This document shows positions 53,193 to 64,000 of a stretch of DNA of 64,000 nucleotides, in pieces. The notes under the pieces are model-generated. The model had not been told where the DNA came from. It saw nothing but the letters and a program-made list of their open reading frames with translations, and did not search any database. This DNA comes from Trichoplusia ni (Eukaryota; Arthropoda; Insecta; Lepidoptera; Noctuidae). The position numbers and the translations under genes were made by a program. Where the stretch lies: assembly GCF_003590095.1 (NCBI RefSeq), contig NC_039499.1, positions 2,852,001 to 2,916,000 on the forward strand. Reading direction: 5' to 3'. The first letter of the stretch is position 1; each line of letters begins with the position of its first letter.

Positions 53193-54522
53193 GGTTCACA
53201 AAGCGCCGCCGAATCAGAACGACAATGAACTATTTAATGTAGTCGTGCGATCGGCGGAGCTTATAAGTGATATAGACTTGAAATTGTAGTTCAATTTTAG
53301 TGTTTGATAAAGTGCGGAGGCAGGTCTAGAGAAGCGACCGAATCACCAAAGATATTTGCTAAAGACAGTGACTATAAAAGTGACGTGAATAGACTAAACA
53401 GCTTCGGATGTGAAGCTGTACAGCGTGTCCTCCGCTAGGGGAATGGTCTTTGTGTTCTACTAAGTATTAGGTAAACGATGTCTGTTTTGTAAACCGTTGT
53501 ATACGATGTGTGACTTCTTTATGACATCACGTTAACACTCGAAGATTCATTCGACTTTTAATCTGTAAGCCGGACTATATAGACATAAATAAATTTTAAA
53601 CGCTGTTACTCGTATGCTTAAAATTAATGTATTTGTTAGGTGAGAAATTTATACTATTGTATGTAAGCGATTTTAGCCACACAAACGCATCAAAATCGAT
53701 TGTGTAAATATTGTACCTACATTTCGATATAAATAAAATTATCATTTAAATTGCTGACAGCCAAAGGGTTGCCAGTTTAGAAAATTTCTAATTTCACATG
53801 CAAACTCAATTCTTATCAAACAGAAAAATGAAATAGTAAATAAGGAAACTGTTAATCTGTCTTAAAAGTTGATAATGCTGGGAATGTGCCAAATGCTTCA
53901 GAGTCACAGCAGCTCCCGAACGCTGACCTATTAAGACTTAAATATTGAGATAGAAAATATAAACGATGTAAACAAAAATAATGAACTCCTTAGAGGACTT
54001 TCTAGTCAGTTTGTAAATAAATTGTGAATAACTATAGTTGTCACGTCATAGGGACGTTTTTATTTGTATTAGGAAATAATGGGATCTCATTAGATCGTGT
54101 AAGTTAATAATTCAGTCACTAATTGATAATCGATTTAGGGATAAATGAATACCTACTTTCTTTGTTAGCCAATATTCACTTCGCTGTGATTATGTTACAT
54201 GTTACTTATTTATTGTTACCTTTACGGGATATGTGATAGCTTAATTAACTCAAGTTAATGTTAATTTGCAATAAATTTAGTTAATGCGCTTTATACACAA
54301 CATGTGCAATTTTATCGTTTTAGATCTCGACTCTTGTTTTGTTTGTTAATACTGAAATAAAAATCTTTTTATCTAAACACTTTTCTTTTTATGGTACCAT
54401 ATTGGTACGCAGGAATTTATGATATTCGCATTTAAATACTAAAAACCTATTAATATGTTACTACTCTGATTGTCATATACGTTTCTGTAAAATATTGAGT
54501 ATGTGTTGTTAAAGAGAATAAA
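53193..54522 (+). terminator. MYT1 3' untranslated region with several poly(A) signals
   Basis: AATAAA hexamers lie at 53732-53737, 54270-54275, 54356-54361 and 54517-54522. The one at 54356 is followed by a T-rich stretch, as expected for a cleavage site. Alternative 3' ends are therefore likely, but which is used cannot be told from sequence. Confidence 0.55.
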
Positions 54523-55546
54523 AATAATAAATACCAAGATTATTTCAGTGGTTTTTATTTTCCTTAACGGTCAAAATAATCATGTTACAATAAATAATAC
54601 ATATTTTTTCCTTCCCTTTATATATTAATTGACCAAAAAAGAAACCATACTGTGATTTATCATGATACCTAAGCTTGGCAGGCATCTAGTACCTATTACA
54701 AACGTGCACACCCACCTTGGAAGTTTCTTGGAAGGCTATAGATTGAATCGAGCCTAAAAAAAAACCATTTATTAGAATTCCAAGCAACGGAACGAGTAAG
54801 AGGTAGGCCCTGGCCTACATCAGTGATCTTGATTTGCGACAAGCTTTTATTCTAAATCAAGGAAATCAATGGTGTAAGTCTTTCTGGTAACGATCTACCT
54901 TCTGATAATTAAGTTTGCCATTGGATAATGCGAAATAACAGGACAACTCATGGAAAATAACTCATTTATTATTAAGGTATGCCTCCGAATTTGACTCGAA
55001 ATAAGATTAAAAGATCCCATACACTCATGTCATACATACATAATATACGACAGATACAAAACGTTGCGAAAGTCTAGAAAGCTTTGTTTTGTCTGTACCC
55101 AGGAAATTGAGAATAATTATGTTCCCAAAGTTCCCATACAGTATGGTTAAAATTTAACGAACGCTATCTATACTTCTGATTCGTAAAATTTAAATTGACT
55201 TTAATTTTCTACTTAGTGCGGTTATGAAAAAAAATACTAGATCCGTGAGACCTAGTAATTTTTTCATTGTGGCAATCTGCAGGTAATTTCAGCAGTTTCT
55301 GCTAGTGTCGTGTAATGAGGTAGTATCCACTTTTTGTAAAATTTATGGCCATTTTTGTAAAATCAACCTTGATTTCGTAAATTTATATTTTAGCTTTGCA
55401 ACACACTAATTAATGTCATTACTGTCAATCCCGCATGCATGTTATTTACTTGTCAAAATATTCATCTACATGTGGGGGTTATGTTGCTGAAACATAATCG
55501 GAAATATAATTGTAACTAGGATTTTGCTTGATTATAAAAAATAAAA
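54523..55546. other. Intergenic region between MYT1 and WDR46
   Basis: AT-rich sequence with no recognised gene or repeat. The WDR46 promoter should lie near its right end, but no clear TATA box or initiator stands out. Confidence 0.45.
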
Positions 55547-58500
55547 ATGAACCAACCTAAAGAGGTAACATTAAAAAAATACTTAATACATTTGTCTCTG
55601 TTATTTCGATTGAGAATTACGTACTTAAACAACACAACTCTAATTTTACAGAAAGAACACAACAAGCGTTATTTTGAAAAGGATCAAAAGAATACAGAAG
55701 ATAGTAGTAAGGGTAAAAATGAAAAAGTGCAAGTATTCAATATTAAAATAACGCCTAACTTAATAAAAGCAAACAAATTTAAGGTAAGTCAGCTATAACA
55801 GCATTCTCTAAAATTATTACTCTAAAGTATCAATAGAACTATGGTTGTTAAAAAAAAGTTAATGCCGTTTAATGTTTCGATTTTATTCTCGATGTTTTGA
55901 CCCATTTATACATATGATGGCATCTAAAACGATGAACTATGTCAATAAAAATCCTAAGCCCTTCGTCAAAAAAGAATCATTGTCATAATAAGGCTTAAAA
56001 TATAATCTAATTGCAGAATAAAGATACAGTTAATACCATAAGACCTAAGAGGAATAAAAAGTTTGAAGGAAAGGCTCCTATTGATCCAGAGAAACTAGAA
56101 GTTCACTCTCGCGGAGAGGGAGTAGGCAAAGGTGTTAGGCATCCACTTCATGCTGAGAAATTAAGGAAAAGAGAAAGAAAGTATAATTATGCTCAGGAAC
56201 AAGCAGCTAGAGCTGAGATATTGCTAACAGAAGGACAAGGGTAAGATAATATAGCTTTTATAGTTTGGTATTCGTGACCAGAATTTTTAGTTTTACTTGT
56301 ATATTATCACTGTCAAGGATCCTTATCCGCAAGAATTTGAAGAATCAAGGAAATTAAAATATGTTTATCCAAGTTAGGCTACCAAGTAGCACCACCAAAG
56401 CACAGTCAATCAATCAAATCTATAAAACCTATAAATTATGTTCTCATGAGATTGGTTCAACATTAATGCTGCGCATAATGCATGTTACTTAGGAAAAGCC
56501 ATTACAAGTCAAGTCAATGCCAACCGATTATTATTAAAGCTCTCCACTGTACACGCCCCTGAAAACAACAAAACTGTCTTGTTCGTAATATTCAAAAACA
56601 AATCTACCTTTCAGAGGTGTGGAAGTTGAAGAAGGTGGCAAAACAACAGCAATATCACAGAAGATCATAGCCGAGAATGTAGATATAACTGCAGCATCCA
56701 AAATATTTGAATTGAACCTTGCCTTTGGACCATACCAAGCTAAATACTCCAGAAATGGACGACACTTGCTTTTAGGAAGTAAAAAAGGCCATTTGGCAGC
56801 TTTTGACTGGTTCACTAAGAAGTTGCATTTGGAAATTAATGTCATGGAATCTATACATGACATCAGGTAAATAATGTGTTAAAAATGTAATGAAAAATAT
56901 AATTAAAAAGATCATATTATTATCTGTAATAGCAATAAAATATCATGCCATGTTATAATCACAAAATTTACATGGATCCAGCACACTTGTAACCACCTTA
57001 TTGTAAACCTACATTCAAGCAAATAAAATAAAAATCAAAAATTCTGTAAAATTTACCTTGATTGAATAATGAATAAAAACATCTTGTCATTACAGTTGGT
57101 TACACACAGAGACAATGGTAGCTGCTGCCCAAAAGGAGTGGTTGTACATGTATGACAACACTGGTACAGAGATTCACTGCATCAAGAAAATGGACAAAAT
57201 ATTGAGAATGGAGTTTCTACCATATCACTTTCTATTGGCCGCTGTTGTAAGTACCCATATTTACAACTAAACATAGTATTTTGCTCCTATTATAAACTTT
57301 TAATGCACTGTTGCATTATGTGAAAGTGAGAGGCCTAAATGTATTGTGTATTGCCTTGCATTAAGACCATGTATTTAACTGAACTCTTTTTCAATGTTGA
57401 ATTTGCCTCATAAAAAGTGTTCATATCTGCCTATCAGTTTAATGGATCATTTCTTGGTGTTATTCTTTTCAGAATGAATTTGGTTTTATGACTTGGCTGG
57501 ACATTTCCGTTGGTGAAATAGTTGGACACTACAACAACCGTTTAGGGAGAACTGCTGTGATGGCGCAGAACCCTTACAATGCGACCTTATGCATAGGAAA
57601 CTCCAAGGGTGTTGTCTCTTTATGGTCGCCTACTGTTAAGGATCCTTTGGCTAAGATACTGTGCCATAAGACACCACTCACTGCTCTTGCGGTTGATAAC
57701 AGGGGAATGTAAGTATTTGTCTACACTACAATTTTCAATATGTTTCCTATTTTGATAACAGAATTATTTACTCTCAATTTGTCTGTATTTTTTTATGTTC
57801 AGATCTTCAAAATGGATAAACCGAATTTGTTGATTATTTTTTTATTTGGCGTAAAATAGCTTTCATTTGGGCTTAAAAAAATATATCAAGTTTGGGGCAG
57901 TTGTTTTTATGATAAGTTGTTGTATGTTTTTATTGTTAAAGTCTTATAGTATATAATTTTCTGTACAGGTACATGGCCACATCAGGAGTCGACCGAAGTA
58001 TGAAAATATGGGACATCAGGCATTTAGACGGCCCCATACAAGACTACAGACTGAGGAGCGCGCCGGTAGACCTTGAGTTCTCACAGAAAGACATGCTCGC
58101 TGTCGGCTTAAACGAAGTTGTGGAAATATACAAGTGAGTTTAAACTTTATTTAATTACTTTATATTTTGTTTCTCTATTTTTAAACTCGATGTGGGTCAG
58201 GTTTATCCTGAAAATCGAATTAAGTTAAAAGCTAAAGACTTAGTACTAATGTGACTATAGTCCCGATTTTTCAATCGTCAGATAACTTTTATCTGAGGTT
58301 AAATATGGCCGTTTAACATATTTCCTATACAAAAGCTGTCAAAACGTCAAACATATTTGTCGAATAAAAGTTATCTGGAGATTGAAAAATCGGCCCTAAA
58401 AATAATTACTTATTTGCAGTAATTGCTGTACAAAAACAACAGAGAAACCATACCTCAGGCACAGAATGGCAAAAACTATTAACAATTTTAAATTCTGCCC

Positions 58501-59369
58501 CTACGAAGATGTTTTAGGAATCGGAACAAGTAGCGGATTCACAAGCATAATTGTACCAGGTAAATTAATTTCGATTTCGAATTTCGACCCCTGCATGATA
58601 AGGCACATATATTTTCAGTGTGTACTTACTCCATTTGACTCGATTTAACATTAATTTACAGGCAGTGGTGAGCCGAACTTTGACGCGTTGGAAAGTAATC
58701 CCTTCCAGAATAAGAAGCAGAGGAAGGAGGCTGAAGTCAAAGCCTTACTCGACAAGATTCCAGCAGAGCTCATTACCCTCAACCCTCTTGATATCACTGA
58801 GGTCGACGTACCCTCTATGCAAGAACAAATGGAAGCGAAAAAGAAACTCTTGGTAAGATAAGAGATTTACAGTAGAAGTGTTTTGTGTGTTAACTTTGGT
58901 AACATTACTTTTAGTAACAATGCATATTAATAGAAACCTAATGTCTACAATTAGCTTTGTTCAAGTTTATAAATACAATAGTAGTAATAATATAATAGTA
59001 AATATTATTTTTTTACATCGGTATTTCTGAAAACTTTAAATATTTTTTTTTTATTTTAGTATCTCAAACCTAAAAAAATGGACTTCACGCCGCGGCATAA
59101 GAAGAAGGGCAAGACGAACATTGCGAGAAAGAAGATAATAAAAGAAGTAGCAAGAAAAGTAATTATGTTCATTACTTATAATTTATTGTACCTTATTGTT
59201 ATAAGGACCAAGAAATAATCAATGTTTGGTATATTATTTACAGGATTTCATTGAACAGACAAAGGAGGCCAAAAAGTTGCTTAATCTATCAGAAGAGCAA
59301 AAAGCCAAGAAACCATCATTTGGTGTACTCGATAGATTTGTGCCAACCGTTAAAACTAAAAAACAATAA
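55547..59369 (+). CDS. WDR46: WDR46 / UTP7 homologue, ribosome biogenesis WD-repeat protein
   Basis: WDR46 (UTP7 in yeast, BING4) is a nucleolar scaffold of the small-subunit processome needed for 18S rRNA maturation. Exons: 55547-55564, 55652-55783, 56017-56240, 56615-56866, 57096-57246, 57473-57708, 57969-58133, 58420-58559, 58662-58852, 59060-59158 and 59244-59369. They total 1734 bases in phase, 577 residues, close to the family's usual 550-610. The N-terminus is basic and charged. WD-repeat blades follow, including LAFGPYQAKYSRNGRHLLLG and MATSGVDRSMKIWDIRH. The BING4 C-terminal domain (GEPNFDALESNPFQNKKQRK) comes next, then a lysine-rich tail ending FGVLDRFVP. The first 87-bp intron is a multiple of three and has no stop, so the open frame also reads through it. 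I splice it out because it would add a hydrophobic segment unlike this family. Poly(A) signals overlap the stop codon. Confidence 0.93.
58260..58396. mobile_element. 137-bp MITE with TA target duplication
   Basis: The ends are long inverted repeats: CGATTTTTCAATCGTCAGAT and on through AACTTTTAT on the left, and on the right the reverse complement of CGATTTTTCAATCTCCAGAT with the same continuation. The outermost bases are GTCC and GGGC. TA flanks both sides (58258-58259 and 58397-58398). It lies in WDR46 intron 7, between 58134 and 58419. Tc1/mariner-type mobilisation is the simplest reading of the TA flanks, but no transposase is present. Confidence 0.85.
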
Positions 59370-59412
59370 AATAAAAGAAAATCTTTGTATACATATAAAC
59401 TAGTCATTTATT
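59365..59412. terminator. Convergent poly(A) signals of WDR46 and E2F
   Basis: On the plus strand AATAAA at 59365-59370 overlaps the WDR46 stop codon (TAA 59367-59369), with another hexamer a few bases on. On the minus strand AATAAA lies at 59407-59412, 151 bases past the E2F stop at 59563. The cleavage sites should lie within a few tens of bases, so the two mRNAs probably end back to back or overlap slightly. Confidence 0.6.
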
Positions 59413-59562
59413 TCCTTTTGATAATTTCGATACGATTTAGCTTATTTACATAATATATTTACAATTCAGTTTACAATATAACTTCAACATGATCAAAAAT
59501 ATGATTAATAAAAACGTCTTTCAAAAGAAAGTCAATAAGAATGCTTAGTAACTATAGTAATG

Positions 59563-62116
59563 TTAACATGGGATGTCATATAAGTCGCATAAACCTTCTG
59601 TTCCGTGCAACGAAAATGAGAAATCGTACTTTGTAACTGGAGGGCTCAGTCTTAACAGGTAGTCTGAAAAGTCAGAAGAAAAAATAACGTAAATGTGGCG
59701 CATTTTATAACTGAACCAGGTACTCAACTTGGTCATAAGACGATTAGAAATGGAAAACTTGGGCATATCAAGATTTTAAACTTTGAAACATTACGGTAGT
59801 TTTAAAAACAATACAACTTGTACTCACTGTTAGGATTAAAGCTATCACCACAACTGTTCTCTGTAAACTTCTGTACTTCACTGTCTTCCATACTTTCATC
59901 TTCTGCATCCTAGAAAAAAACATTGATTGGGCTTGAAAATGGAATTGACATTAAGTATGGAAAAATATCATGCCTCGAAACGTTTTTTTTTTAAATATCT
60001 ATGCAGTCTGAATGCAGGTTTTGACTGCTTTACTAGACAGTAATCTGTCAAACATAGTAACTATCATACTGGAACCCATGATGAATTAATACTATAAAAA
60101 TGTGAATACTAGAAGTATGCCTTTTTGTAACAATTTCAGTGAATAATGTACCTTTTCTTGTTCTTTATCACAGAGTAGTATCACACCAATGGATTCTGTT
60201 GATTTCACGTGTAAAAAATAATGCTGTTCCTCATCCTGAAATTAATGAATTCATTGTGGGTTTAATTAAATAACAGACATGAATTACAAAGATACTGATG
60301 ATACCATTCAAAACTTGAAGTAAAAAAATTTACAGTATACATAGAGTTGATAATAAGTGTATTGACAAATCTAATTTATAAAATTATCATGTCACAGTGT
60401 ATGTAATTGAACTCCTCTAAAATGGTTCAACCAATTCTCATGAAATTTTGTATGCATATTGGTTAGGTCTGAGAATCAGAAGACATCATTTTTCATATAC
60501 CATTTTTTTTAATTCCCTTACTTCCCTTAACCTCGTAACGCCCAAGCATAAAAATATCATAAGGGCTAAATGCCCAGTGTTCATTTTAAATAACATAATA
60601 ATATATAAATATGGTTCATGCCCAAGCAAGTTAGCTTATTTTGGTGTATGTACGTAATGTACGCTGGGCATTTACGCGTACTTTTTAAAACTATGTTTGG
60701 GCTTTAATCATTTCTAATATTATGTACATTATAATGTACAAGGGGTGGGTACGAGGTTAAACTCATTTATATGGCAAATCAATGTCTGGAATAGCTAGTT
60801 TGATTATAAAATACTTACACTTTTATGGAGTTTCATAACACCAACCTGCTGAGTATCATATGAGAGACCAGGACCCCCAACTATTGAGTGTTTACGCTTA
60901 TACTGAAAAGTGAGGGTGAAATTAGCAAAGGTAAACAAAGTTTATTAAGAATGTTTCAGGGTGAAGTATGTATTATCATCAAAATTATCTATAATATGTA
61001 TTTCATTTGCTTGTGCAATTGTATTGTACATTGAAATTGTGTGTCTCGTCCTTAATAATAATTGTAACACCAATCTCGTAAAAGGACTTTATAAGCTAAT
61101 ACATACCACTTAATATTGTGCTATAGTGACTAATAAAAGCCTTATCTGAATGACACATGAAGTAAACAAATTCTCACCTTATTAGGTATCCCACCGGCTG
61201 AAAATTCAGCTCCTAATGGTGCCTCTATTACTAAAACTTGGCTATCTACAAAACAGTCATGTATGTCCTTGTCGGTAACAAAACAACACTCCTTATTATC
61301 ATTGTCATCTAAAACATTCTTTATACTTTGTTCAACCCAGTGCAGTTGCCTGTTAAGAGAAAAAAGTATACTTTATTTATGTTATTCTAGTAGCTAATGA
61401 ACTAATATGATTTTAGATGCCGATATTTAAAAGAATAACAGGTAAATCAAAATAAAAGCATATAATCTTATTTATGTTATGTCTACTTGTCTAATTAGTT
61501 ACTTTAAGTTATGACATTCAACCTAACACGATGATAATTTATTCTTGTTTATTTATCCATAAATGTTATCAAACCATATAAACAATTTACAACAATGCTT
61601 ACTTGTCAAGTAATCGTTCATGTTCGTCAAGGCGCCCTATTTGTCTTCTCAGTAATATAACTTTTTCACCAATATCACTTGTATTGCAATCAGGTCCTGT
61701 TCCCCTGTGAAATATTATGCCGTTTTATTGCCTTTTGTCTATATTTAACTCGCAACTAATGACTCAAATTATATATAACACTCACTTCCATTGTATACTG
61801 TTCTTACTTCTTTTCTCTATCAAACCGATACCTTCTAAAACATTTGTGATATCATATATCCTCCTTTTTTGTCCAACCGCCAGTAAATTTGTCGCCTAAA
61901 AGTATAAAATCAAAGTTATTAAACACAATTATCATTATTCAAAATATTTATTTTTCGTGCCCAAATTCGCTTGACAGATCAATGGGAGGCAAATCAGGCT
62001 AAACTTACGATTTTCAAATCCAAAACACCATCCTTGGCCTTTTGCAGCAAAGAAACAAATCTCGTTGTAAGTAGACCTAAAGACTTTTCGTATCTTTTAT
62101 ATCTTAAGTCCGTCAT
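59563..62116 (-). CDS. E2F: E2F-family transcription factor, E2F4/5 type
   Basis: E2F proteins pair with DP and bind TTTSSCGC sites to control S-phase genes; E2F4/5-type members mainly repress together with pocket proteins. Exons in transcript order: 62116-62009, 61895-61786, 61704-61603, 61349-61178, 60902-60819, 60235-60152, 59909-59828 and 59663-59563. They total 843 bases in phase, 280 residues. The winged-helix DNA-binding domain (about residues 7-73) contains YEKSLGLLTTRFVSLLQKAK, the DNA-contact motif RRIYDI at 47-52, and SKNSIQWKG. A leucine-rich dimerisation helix and marked box follow (VLVIEAPLGAEF, HYFLHVKSTESIGVILL). The C-terminus ends in GLCDLYDIPC, like the pocket-protein-binding motif of E2F4. 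There is no cyclin A-binding N-terminal extension, which supports the E2F4/5 class. It is shorter than typical E2F4/5 proteins (about 345-415), mainly in the linker before the C-terminal motif. Confidence 0.93.
60405..60526 (+). repeat. Diverged copy 3 of the 4232/34246 repeat
   Basis: AACTCCTCTAAAATGGTTCA, ATATTGGTTAGGTCTGAGAA and ATTTTTCATATACC match the order of blocks in copies 1 and 2. It lies in an E2F intron and is interrupted at its right end by the TTAA-flanked MITE. Confidence 0.6.
60531..60756. mobile_element. 226-bp TTAA-flanked MITE in an E2F intron
   Basis: The ends are CCTCGTA at 60531-60537 and TACGAGG at 60750-60756, flanked on both sides by TTAA (60527-60530 and 60757-60760). 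Internal inverted pieces include TAAATGCCCAG (near 60570) and CTGGGCATTTA (near 60664). TTAA duplication is the mark of piggyBac-type insertion. Only a short terminal match is visible, so the family remains open. No coding capacity. Confidence 0.65.
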
Positions 62117-62250
62117 TGTCAAAATTCACTGATAACTTGTAAAATCCCTTCTCAATAAACGGAGATTTCGAGTGAATTTTGCGTCGCGGCGGGACATTAG
62201 GTTGGTAGCCTTGGTTTCTTAAATCATAGTCAATACGATACCATAATCTA
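62117..62250 (-). promoter_or_regulatory. E2F gene promoter region
   Basis: The 450 bases between the E2F start and the end of the next gene must hold the E2F promoter. A GC-rich cluster at 62181-62195 contains GGCGGGA (TCCCGCC on the transcribed strand), about 72 bases upstream of the ATG, which resembles an E2F-binding half-site. The transcription start is not known. Confidence 0.4.
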
Positions 62251-62571
62251 AGACACATTATCAAAGATCTAATCGATTATGTCTAAATTCGAAATCTTAT
62301 TAATTTTATAGATATTTTTTAAACATACTATTAATCTTGAATATTTTAAAACATTAACGTTAACTAAATTAAAAAAATGTGTTGTATTTGCAAGACTTCG
62401 AATAATCGCCTAAGTCGTAAAAATACTCTTGTACGTACTGAGAAATGTGGAATAACATATACCTATTTAAAACGAGTTGCATGGCTGTTGTAATGTTAAA
62501 TTTGTAAGAAGCTACAATGTGGAATTAAATAAACAAAACATATAAGATTTTACTTATTTAATACTTGTTGT

Positions 62572-63656
62572 CTAGTATCTTTTACTAAATATTTCTTTAA
62601 GCAGTTCACATTTTTCTCTTTCTATTTGTAATGTATCTCGATATTCTTTTTCTTTTAGCTGAATCTTTTTTAACTCTAGAGTTTCTTTAATCTCCAACTC
62701 TTTTTTACGTAGTTCCAGTTCTTCTTCACGCAATTTCAAATTTCTTTCGTAAATTTCATCCCTCCACTGCTTCTGTTCTTCTTGCCTCCTTAAATATTCT
62801 AACCATTGCTTTTCCAATTGTAATTTTCCCTGAGACCTATCACACTCTATTCTGTTGGCTAGTCTTATCTTCCTCATTTCTATAACAGCTTTGCTTTCTT
62901 GAAATGGTTTAATATTGTGATCATTTATATTCAGGTCAACTTTATTACTATCTTTCTTCCTGTGTAGGAGTTCTGTTAATGTGTAAGAATCACAATCTAC
63001 ATGGTATTGTGCATAAATATCATTCATTATTTTAAAATATTTAAACTTGTCATGATGCCCGGTATCAACACATTGCTTATACTTTTTTGTTAATGCATTT
63101 ATTTTCCACCTTACTTGATCTGGTGTCACCTAAAACATAAATGGTTTAAGCACTCGCTTTAGAGCAATTACAAAGTTATTTGTTATCATTTATATTACGT
63201 ACTTACCTCTATGCCATATTCCATTAGGCTTTGTGATATTGCCAACCAGATTCTTGTTTTCTTTTTTGGTGTTTCTAGCATTCCTAGTTTGTTTTCATAT
63301 AGTTTCAGTAGTGTTGTTGTAGCATTAGTAGTCCACACTGCACCTGAATCCATTTAAAATTAAAAAGTCACAAGTTACTCAATTAAATTGTTTACAACTT
63401 TTAACATAATTAGGTTGATATATTGTAATAATTCACTTACAGGGTTTCTCGGAACCATCAATTGGCTTTGATTCTGAATTAACTGTATGAACTTCATCAG
63501 TGCTTTCACAGATTTCTAAATTGTCTTGGGAAGCTGAAATAAAAACAAATTAGAATCCTTTCACATAACTTAATCTTAATTCTCATTCTGCTAACATAAA
63601 AACTGGTAACCTTCTTCCAGAATGCAATAAGTATCAGTTTCTTCACATACGTCCAT
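62572..63656 (-). CDS. Myb/SANT-like DNA-binding protein with C-terminal charged helix
   Basis: Exons in transcript order: 63656-63611, 63533-63441, 63343-63207 and 63129-62572, 834 bases in phase, 277 residues. After an acidic N-terminus, residues about 48-120 form a three-helix Myb/SANT-like (MADF or trihelix type) domain: WTTNATTTLLKLYENKLGML, RIWLAISQSLMEYG and TPDQVRWKINALTKKYKQ. This arrangement is typical of insect Myb/SANT-like and Harbinger-derived DNA-binding proteins. The last 100 residues are a very charged helix rich in E, K, R and L, probably a coiled coil. An ATG at 63353 lies in the last intron before exon 3 and could start a shorter, unspliced form. The phases of four exons agree, so I prefer the longer model. 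Target genes are unknown. No 3' poly(A) hexamer was located with confidence. Confidence 0.8.
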
Positions 63657-64000
63657 TACAGGTTTGTTTTGAATTATTTTAGACCTTATTATTTATAAAA
63701 TTTGTTTTGTGTCTGTCTGGGTGACACTTGGATTATTATTAGAGCATAGACATTAGACAATCTGTGTTGTTTTAGCTGATTTGTATGCATGCACGATACT
63801 ACTCACCAAATCGATTCCAGGCGAGATCTGATTGTCAAAAAAACATTTAAAAACTGGACAAGAACTTAAGTTGCATGTATGACCCAAAGACATGTATGAC
63901 CAGAATTTTTGAAGTTAGTATGCTTAGTAATTTTTGTAACTGTCATTGCCACCACTATCTCCAGCTACACTATGTCCACGGAACCTATAGGTATACCCCT
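63657..64000. other. Upstream flank of the Myb/SANT-like gene
   Basis: This should contain the promoter of the minus-strand gene. I see no further exon with matching phase and no recognised repeat, apart from a short direct repeat of CATGTATGACC near 63875 and 63892. Confidence 0.4.

Noticed and set aside
1..64000. CRISPR array, operon or prophage structure
   Set aside because: Repeats are dispersed and genes are intron-containing; nothing prokaryotic is present.

Overview
The window reads as nuclear DNA of an insect, most likely a moth or butterfly (Lepidoptera). It is AT-rich, the genes are split by canonical GT-AG introns, and several interspersed repeats look like families I know from lepidopteran genomes. 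One has a conserved core about a 'block that adds up to the ...aaggagcgactgcc... motif'; others end in GCTGACCCAGCAAACG or in GCGGGCAATAGCTAGT. Nothing bacterial or viral is evident. All exon joins below were worked out by hand from splice sites and reading-phase agreement, without transcript data.

Layout. Positions 1 to about 28,000 are a gene-poor region holding transposon remnants and one weak candidate terminal exon at 7518-7858. GC-rich, CpG-dense blocks at about 28,060-28,780 and 29,520-29,760 precede the first coding exon of a large plus-strand gene, 29,910-53,192. This is a MYT1/MYT1L/ST18-family transcription factor with six C2HC zinc fingers and a C-terminal coiled coil. Seventeen coding exons join in one unbroken frame of 1232 codons. 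A second short first exon at 46,923-46,936 has the same splice phase and would give a 390-residue isoform carrying only fingers 3-6. The gene has a first intron of 8.7 kb and at least one GC-AG intron.

The right end is gene-dense. A WDR46/UTP7 small-subunit processome gene (plus, 55,547-59,369) converges tail to tail with an E2F4/5-type gene (minus, 59,563-62,116); their poly(A) signals lie about 40 bp apart. A Myb/SANT-like DNA-binding protein with a long charged C-terminal helix follows (minus, 62,572-63,656). Together these are one neural-type transcription factor and three housekeeping or cell-cycle genes. They share a neighbourhood but no evident pathway.

The most notable non-genic structure is a 1286-bp non-autonomous DNA transposon at 18,126-19,411. 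It has 11-bp perfect terminal inverted repeats, a CTAT target duplication and about fourteen scattered copies of a CACGGCGATGAAA-like motif. Other notable points are a two-finger module pattern in the MYT1 intron positions, a nested SINE insertion, a TTAA-flanked MITE inside another repeat, and a uORF that ends two bases before the MYT1 start codon.
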